Source of the DNA: Cacajao melanocephalus
Taxonomy: Eukaryota > Chordata > Mammalia > Primates > Pitheciidae
Length of the DNA stretch: 64,000 nt
Direction: 5' to 3'
Assembly (NCBI GenBank): GCA_963573385.1
Contig: CAUYLG010059274.1
Span: forward strand, 1 to 64,000
Shown here: one piece after another, positions 56,870 through 64,000 of the stretch
Layout of the letters: every line of letters begins with the position of its first letter
Numbering within the stretch: position 1 is the first letter of the stretch
Program-made: the position numbers and the translations under genes
Notes under the pieces: model-generated
Told to the model about the DNA's origin: nothing
Database searches by the model: none
Seen by the model: the letters and a program-made list of their open reading frames with translations, nothing else

Positions 56870-58164
56870 AAAATTTTTTAAATGTACAACATGATGTTTT
56901 AAAATATCTAGAGCACTACATGCCAGCACAGAACGACTTTCTCTTCAGTGTCTGAAAGTGAGATGAAAAGTTTACTAGAAGTCTTCTCTTAATGTATGTT
57001 CCAATATTTTTCTTAGCCAGGATCAAGCGTATAATTAATTGTTTTAAAAATGGCAAGGCCAGGGTTAGCCCAAAGGTTGGAAAACATCCCAAATGAAAAG
57101 ACAGTGAGTTTCAGAGTATGCCAGAATATTACATATTGGCACTGTTAAGAGACAGCTGTAATAAGGTAATATTAAAACTCTAAGCCACAGTATTACGTGA
57201 ATATTAATGTAAACTTTAGGTTAAACATTATGTTAAAACCTATATATTCACTAACTTATTTAAATCTATTTATAAATATTTAAGGGAGATACTTCCATTT
57301 TACAAAGAAACTGAGATGAAGAAAGGTAAAATACTTGCTCAAAGTCAAACAGACAAAAGCGGCAAACTGGGATTCAGCCTAGGTCTACCTGATGTCAGTG
57401 CTCAGGCTCTTTACTGTTTTGCCATTTTACCTCTAATTATGCAACGTATACTGCCTTTTGCATTATAAAGAGGATCCAGTGTGTGAGCCTGCACAAATAA
57501 CTTACAGAGCATTGTATTGGTCTCCCTATAGCTAGCTGCATTAGTAGGGCTTGGGGATGGTACTGAGAAAGCAGTTTAAAGCATGTCTAAAGCATTAGAT
57601 TCTACAAAATGTCATTTCTATATTACATAGCTATCAAATATTGAAAATAATTATAGGGACTGAAGAGCTATTGGTCCCAAAGAACTTTCTCTATCTTTAT
57701 TCACTAATCTTCCCAAAAGACCAACAAAGTTGCTATAAATCACAGCAGAAAGAAGACAAAGGGATCTCAGAAAATCTCTTTCTTTTGGTGAGAAGACAGC
57801 TAAAGGAGTCTCTCTTTCTTCATTCTATTTTTCTTTTTTAAAGTTGCTTACCTTTGTTCGTGTAATTCTTCTGGATTTTAAAGTTTCATATATTTCCTTA
57901 GCTTTCCTTCCACAAGTTTTGCTAATTGGATTTGCTCTATTCAAAATCTCAAACCATGTGTTTTGTTAATTTTTTGAAATGCATAGTAATGAAGTAATCA
58001 TGAAGTTATATTAAATTATCTACTTTAATAACTGACAAAAAGAAAATATTCAGAAAATAGGTTTATCTTATTTAAGAATATGTAAAATATTGACATTAAG
58101 GCAAAAATAAATTTGAGCATGTTAATTATATTTGTGCAAGAAATTAATGCAATTTTCATCCTAC
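56870..58164. other. ECHDC1 intron, next to exon
   Basis: A minus-strand MIR-like remnant occurs at about 57290-57420 ('actgagatgaagaaaggta', 'aaactgggattcagcctag'). Otherwise I see nothing. The 66-codon frame at 57641 has no support. Confidence 0.45.
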
Positions 58165-58245
58165 CTGAAATCACATGCTGTAGTAAATTCTGCTCCTCCA
58201 CCTAATGCCCAACCTTGAACCAGCGCAACACTTATTAAAGGAAGT
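58165..58245 (-). CDS. ECHDC1: ECHDC1 internal exon, crotonase signature
   Basis: An 81-base exon on the minus strand. Acceptor atatacag before 58245, donor GTAGG after 58165 (AG|GTAGG). The first base finishes a split Arg codon and the last two bases start the next one, so it fits exactly between its neighbours. It encodes LPLISVALVQG then WALGGGAEFTTACDF. This holds the crotonase-family GGG loop that builds the CoA-thioester oxyanion hole and the E-x-x-x-x-x-D segment. All key glycine residues are intact. The residues agree with the human enzyme as far as I remember it. Confidence 0.96.
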
Positions 58246-59821
58246 CTGTATATTGAAGGAAAAACTGATGTTACTATTTTTAATTTCAATATTCATTTAC
58301 AAATGTTATTTTTAAAAAATCTTAAAATTCAATGGAAACAAAATTATTGCACTGTCTTCATAAAAACAAACACACATCAAAGAATAGGAGAAGCTTGAAC
58401 CTGTACATCATGAGAAGAAAAACAGTGTAATTAATACTAAAGATACAATAGTTCACAATAAATGCCTGTAAGTTTATCAAAATACCTCCCTGAATCATTA
58501 TATATTTTTAAGCTATAGCCATATTGTAACTTTCTTCCAAATAAATGGATGCTTTTGTCTAATTTACAGCTCCTGGAACTTCTCAGCAGCTGGCTCTTCA
58601 GAATAATTCCATGTGATATTGCCTTTGTCCATTTTTTTTGGTATCAGGTTAAAAGTTGGAAAATTAAGGCTATATTCAAAGGTTGGAAATGTGTCACAGA
58701 AGACAGAGCTTCAAAACTGTGTTATGAAGGTTCCTTCAAAAATCTACTCATAATTGCCTGAAATAATCCATAGACTAATCCTATATGAAGGCATAATTTT
58801 ACAGTAAAAATAAATCTTTCACCTTTCCTGTTTGCAAAGACCCACCTTGCAGGGGTGTGTGATACAAAGTAAATCGAAAATGTTTTGCAAGTATGGAATT
58901 TTTGTAGGCTCTAACCTACAATGCAAAGATGCAGGTCTAAAGTAACTGAAAATTTCCTAATATACACTGCTCCCAAGTAGAAAGGTTTATTTAAAAAATA
59001 ATAACTTTTCAGATTTATCTAAGAAAAAGTCAAATGCACTAGGAAATGGGAGGTGAACAAGGGTTAAAACAATGAAGACAGTATTTTAGAATAGTAATGT
59101 TATAATTTTATTACTCTCTCTAGACTCTCAGATACAGTGAGTACCAAAAATACAGTGGTGTCCAATGAATAACCTTGCTTAAATAAATAAGAATTTGCTT
59201 AAATAAATAAGAATTTCCTTAGTTTTTCATAATTTTTGTCCACATTCAGAATATGAAAGTAGAAAGCTAATTAGCCAAAACATGCCACAGTTTGTAATCT
59301 CAAACACACCTTGATAGGCCAAGAATAATTTTACCTCTTTGCTTCTTTATCTAGGTGCAAAGTGAATTCATCTTTCTTAGAAAGCTGTAAAAACTTTCCA
59401 ATCCATAGTTCTTTTTCTCCTCTCCTCTGGATACAGACCACTTCACTACACATTCTACTAATTTGGATTATTAGGTAAACTTTACGTGTCATCTCTTGAC
59501 CAGTATGCTCTAATATCAGTATTTAACTTTCCCAATATCTATTCCTAAATATAGCTAGTTATATAAGCTCTTTAGGGAAAGGGAATATGTCTTAAATTCT
59601 TCTTAACTTTCATTTCTCTTATTTTTAAAATACATATGTATATACTTCATTAACATGTAATTAAGTGATTATCCTCTATGGCACACAAAAAAATAGTGAA
59701 TCATTAGAATAAACGTAATTTGAAAATCAGCTATTATTTCTTAACTAGTACAAATAATGGAATAGTAAAAAGCTACTTTTGGTCTTTTAGAAATCATATT
59801 TTAAAAAGAAGGATGCATTAC
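58246..59821. other. ECHDC1 intron, 1.6 kb
   Basis: No gene or named repeat seen. It holds a 20-base tandem duplication at 59175-59216. The frame at 58549-58761 has no support. Confidence 0.5.
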
Positions 59822-59874
59822 CTCATAAATCTTGTTAAGGTGTTTTGCATGAACATGCATAGGGCCATTCCATC
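59822..59874 (-). CDS. ECHDC1: ECHDC1 short internal exon
   Basis: A 53-base exon on the minus strand. Acceptor atttaaag before 59874, donor GTAATG after 59822. It encodes DGMALCMFMQNTLTRFM plus the first two bases of the split Arg completed in the next exon. This is a helix of the crotonase fold leading to the active-site loop. Human ECHDC1, as I recall it, has Val rather than Leu after DGMA. The preceding exons (N-terminus through the SLGTPE region) were not found up to 64000 and should lie to the right. Confidence 0.93.
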
Positions 59875-61225
59875 CTTTAAATAAAAATAAGCAGAAAGAC
59901 AAAGGTATAATGCAAATATATTACATTAAAAATTTTTTTAATTAAGATTTTAGAAAGTAATGAAGCCAAAAATATGTCTTTTTTAAACAATGGCGTTTCC
60001 ATTTAAAACTCTTTGATACTGTCTGAAATACAAATAATGTTGTATTTGACTCTGTTGATATCCTAAGGCTCCTTGAGCTCAGTTTTGCATGAGGTATTAG
60101 CAAAGACCTAGGGATCAGAGACAGATCACATACCCTAGCCTAGAACACTATGGAGTTCCACTCAGGGTAATGTCAGGAGGAAAGACAGAAGATACACTCA
60201 TCTGTTATCCTTAAGAAAAGAAACATATAAAAGAAGGAGGGAAAGAAGGGAAAAGTTATGTTAAACTTTGATTTTTAAAAAATATTTCTAAGGCTTTATC
60301 TTGGTATTGCCATAACTTACAATTTTCTTAAATAAAGTTCTTAAGACTAGTCCAAACTCATTGCCTCTTCTTTTTTAGCTCACATATTTTCTTCAATCCA
60401 GTGTAATCTGGCCCTCAGCCTTATCCCAAAAAAACTCTCCTCAAAAGCTTTTAATAATCTCCTACTTGTCAAATTAAATGACTTTTCCTTATTCATCTAC
60501 TCTCTCTCCATAACACATACTACCTTTCTTTAATCAGTTTCTTCATTCTCATGTTCGCTCTCACTTTCTAGCAACATTTTACATTCCTGATTCTCTTATT
60601 TCTTTGTTTGTTCATTTCCAGTCTTCTTCCTTGGCTCTTCTTATCCAGCTAATCCCCTAAATGCATGTAGTTTCAAAAATTCAATCCATGATTTTCTTTT
60701 TTTATTGATAACTTCTTTTTTTTGAAAGTGCTAACATCTACTAGACATTTTCACATTCTGCTAGCACCTCAAACTCAGCATGGCAAAACCAACTGAAAGT
60801 AAAAGAATTGAGTTTGAATCCCAGTGCTGCCACCTAATAACAACATGAACTTGAGCAAGTCATGACTAGGTAATTCAGTTTCCTCATGCATAAAATTTTT
60901 TTTTAAAAATCTGTGCTATTTGGCTTAAAGGATGTTTAGAAAGATGAAAATATACCTAGACACTCTGTAAAAGACTGCATAAATTAAGAGGTCTGTGTTA
61001 CTGGAAAAAGTTAGTGTAAGAGTTCTGAGCTAGTGGTCAATAAGGCTCAGAATTTCCGTACTGTTTGACTTTCTCATTTCACACTCCATTAGTTACCAAG
61101 TACTTCCCCTCAGATCTTCCTTAAAAATATTTCAAATATTAATCCTTTCTTTCTATATTTTTGCTGCTGCTGCATTAGTTCAAACCTGTGTTACTCAAGC
61201 CATGATTAGTATGTAAGATGGCTTT
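59875..61225. other. ECHDC1 intron sequence
   Basis: A pyrimidine-rich L2-like stretch at about 60350-60660 and a MIR-like remnant at 60790-60900. No exon with proper borders and ECHDC1-like coding was found. Confidence 0.45.
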
Positions 61226-61230
61226 GCTTC

Positions 61231-61318
61231 TTCTCACCCAAGGACTAATCAGACCCCGCACTGCTTAACGTCTGAGATCAGCAAGATTGGGTGCGTTCAA
61301 GGTGGTATGGGAAGAGAC
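61231..61318 (-). pseudogene. 5S rRNA pseudogene fragment
   Basis: Reading the minus strand from 61318, the order follows 5S rRNA: a 'ccataccacc' box near the 5' end, then 'gaacgcacccaatcttgct', 'gatctcagacgttaagcag' and 'ctgattagtccttggg'. Match is about three quarters to four fifths by eye, over roughly the first 90 of 121 bases. The 3' part is lost and the internal promoter boxes are altered, so it should be inactive. Confidence 0.8.
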
Positions 61319-61379
61319 AACAGCTTTGCTTCCTGACTGATTTCTGTATTTAATTTCTTTTTCATTTTAAATATAATCT

Positions 61380-61765
61380 TCCATCCTGCTACCTAATAAA
61401 CCTTCCTGTAGGATGATGATAGAATAAAATCTAAGTTTCTTGGCAAGACCACCTGATCCCAAACTATCTTATCAAATTTATTGACAACCATACCCCTCAT
61501 CCAAGCATCCTAATTTCACCACACAAACTATTTGCCATTCCTCTAACACCTTACACTTATTGTGGCTCCTGTGTCTTTGCTTTTGTCATTCTTACTAGTT
61601 GAAATAGGCTGTCCTTCTCTCTACCTATTTCAAGGAATGCCCAGATCATATATTTTTCCATCAAGGTTTTCTAAATCTCACAATAACAGTTTTCTCTTTT
61701 GTGTTTCCAAAGTATTTTTACTTTTATGCCTTAATTATAGTACTTATAAATTGTGTTGTATGAAT
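61380..61765 (+). mobile_element. L2 3' end, plus strand
   Basis: 'cctgtgtctttgcttttgt', 'aggctgtccttctctctac' and 'ttccatcaaggttttctaa' match the order of the L2 3' region. The 84-codon frame here is chance. Confidence 0.65.
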
Positions 61766-62524
61766 ATGTGTTTAGCTGCATTATCAGACACATCATCTCT
61801 ACAAGGTGCAGACTAGAGCACATAATATGTTCTCACAATTTTACCAGAGATACAGTAATACAACAACTATCAAAGTATATACAAAGTGCTTGAACAAACT
61901 TAGAGGAGTGTCAAAGAAGAAATTATTCATTTGAATTGGTATGGGGGTAGTTAAGAAGGCTTTATAGAGGAGAAGAGCAGGTAGCATTTGCTAGGTCTAG
62001 ACAGTAAGTCCCAAGATGGTGATAGTATGCCTTCTCCTGCCTCAGATGCTAGTAAAATGTTTGCTAGTAAAATGTTTGGCACATAGTAGGTGTTTGTTGA
62101 ACTTAACAAAATTAGATGAATTTTAGGTGGATAACTATGTTTATTTATAAAACAAATGCAGTCAAAAAAAAGGTAAAAGACAATGTGGAAGGAATTTCCT
62201 AATCCAAAGCTGTTATCAGGAAGATCAGTGTATCTCACAAAGTGATGATAAAATTAACACAGGCACAGAGAGCTAAAAAGCTTTCAAAATGAACTGGTTT
62301 ATCCTCTACTAAAAACCTTTCCAATAAAGCCTGTTCTACTACCTGTATCAAGTAATTTTAATATGCCTATTTTCTCTTGCTAGATTTAGATTACTTAAAA
62401 TTCCAATGAATTATCTAGAATTGGTAGACATAAAGGTGAAGCATGTATTAACCTGTGTACTATTATAATTTTCATTTAAAAGACAAAAGACACACTAAAC
62501 ATGTCTATTAGAAGCCGTATGAAA

Positions 62525-62785
62525 TAAACAGTTAGGAGCACAGATTCTGAAGACAATCTGACTAGGTTTGAATCTGGGCTCTAGCACTTTCTATTAGTTT
62601 GACTTTGTCAAACGTGCTTAAACCTGTCTGTCCTACAGTCCCTTATCTGCAAATTGTGCTAACAGTAGTACCTATTTTATAATGGAGTTAGTAATAATTA
62701 AGTTATGGCACAAAATGAGGTTAGAACAGTGTCTAACATATAGTAAGAGAATAAAAGTTACCTATCATTATTATTAATATTACTA
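62525..62785 (+). mobile_element. MIR, plus strand
   Basis: 'aggagcacagattctgaag', 'ggtttgaatctgggctcta' and 'aacagtgtctaacatatag' in MIR order, nearly full length. Confidence 0.8.
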
Positions 62786-63337
62786 ACAATACTGGCAATA
62801 GATAATGAGTATGTTTTGGTTTTAAGTGTATCATAAAACAGAAGTTTAAGCAGTATTAGCCAACATGCCCTAGAGATAAGAAAGATTTAATTAAATTCAT
62901 CCCCCAAAGCTATTAAACCCACAATGGTTAAATGCTCTGTCCTCTCACTGGGTTGAAGAAAGAAAATAAGCCAATAAGAGATAACTGTGATCGAATAAGC
63001 TATGGGTGAGGAACCAATAAAAAGCTAGACCTTCTTTAAGGTACAAAAGCTGGAAGCTAAGAAGTACTAAAAGAAGGTTTTGAAAGCTGCTGCAGACAGT
63101 GATATCTTCATGCTATCCGGATGATACCTGAGATCCAACCCTATTCCTCTAGCTCTTTCTTGTAAAACAAGGATAAGAAGGACAATGCTCAATCAAAATG
63201 CCAAAAGGAATGATTAACATCATACGTACTCTAAGTTATATTTAGAGTGGCTTAGCCTGTAGAAGTATCTTATTTAGAATCATAAATAATCCTCTTTCTT
63301 AAGTGCTTCTTGTATGGATTTGTTAATTTCCTCAAAA

Positions 63338-63687
<350 letters not shown>

Positions 63688-63689
63688 GC

Positions 63690-64000
63690 TTGTCTATAAA
63701 TTAATCAGGCTATGGAACTGCACAATAGTAGTGGCAAACACAAATAAGTTATACAAGAACGTTGGGGTCACTGTAGAAATTTAAGCAACAGAGATCTAAG
63801 GAATAACAGGTTGGTAGAAAAGTAACAAAGAAAGTTAAGGGACAAAGGAGGATATAATCTTCAAGGTAGATTAAGAGCAGAAAGGTTTCTATGTGCCAGA
63901 CTTTTCCTTGAGGCATTACACCCATCCATTACAAAGTGGGCAGGTTTTTATTTCCCTATATTCTGAAGCTTATAACTGCACTTTGATTACTTACTCCCTC
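63690..64000. other. ECHDC1 intron, right edge
   Basis: Nothing recognised. Confidence 0.4.

Overview
The window reads as primate nuclear DNA. It is AT-rich and full of Alu elements on both strands, with L1, Tigger, hAT, MIR and MaLR copies, one CpG island, and introns with GT/AG borders. Two protein-coding genes are recognisable and they point at each other. RNF146 (plus strand, RING-WWE ubiquitin ligase) starts in the CpG island near 9.2-10.1 kb, has a 5' exon at 22475-22584, and carries its whole reading frame in one last exon from 29090. ECHDC1 (minus strand, ethylmalonyl-CoA decarboxylase) shows three coding exons (59874-59822, 58245-58165, 33169-32761) and a 3' UTR ending near 31.2 kb; its first exons lie beyond the right edge. 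This gene pair matches human 6q22.33. Seven ECHDC1 residues differ from the human protein as I remember it, so the species may be a non-human primate rather than human.

Layout. 1-9.1 kb is intergenic repeat-rich DNA: an L1 with an inverted 5' part, Alus, a hAT element split by an Alu, and an L2-like relic. 9.2-10.1 kb is the RNF146 promoter island, with a GTCACGTGAC box, GC boxes and a G-quadruplex-type tract. 10.1-29.1 kb is RNF146 intron sequence with two Tigger-family elements, an old antisense L1, a MER30-like element, Alus and a long hairpin at 16.33-16.40 kb. 29.09-31.05 kb is the RNF146 coding exon and 3' UTR. 31.2-33.2 kb is the ECHDC1 terminal exon, with two oppositely oriented Alu-derived elements in its 3' UTR. 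33.2-58.2 kb is one large ECHDC1 intron holding a Tigger2-type element with internal inverted arms, several LTRs, and a nested complex at 46.4-54.9 kb: Tigger1 split by L1, itself split by two MaLR LTRs and an Alu. 58-64 kb holds the two short ECHDC1 exons, a 5S rRNA pseudogene, MIR and L2 relics, and a second hairpin near 63.34-63.41 kb.

The two genes have unrelated jobs. RNF146 ubiquitinates poly-ADP-ribosylated proteins made by tankyrase (axin and others). ECHDC1 destroys ethylmalonyl-CoA, a side product of acetyl-CoA carboxylase. Their link here is positional: their 3' ends lie within roughly 150 bases of each other. I saw no wholly new gene system. The items most worth a second look are the two long hairpins, the 3' UTR Alu pair, the short left-arm Alu pair, the split RNF146 start codon, and the nested transposon stack.
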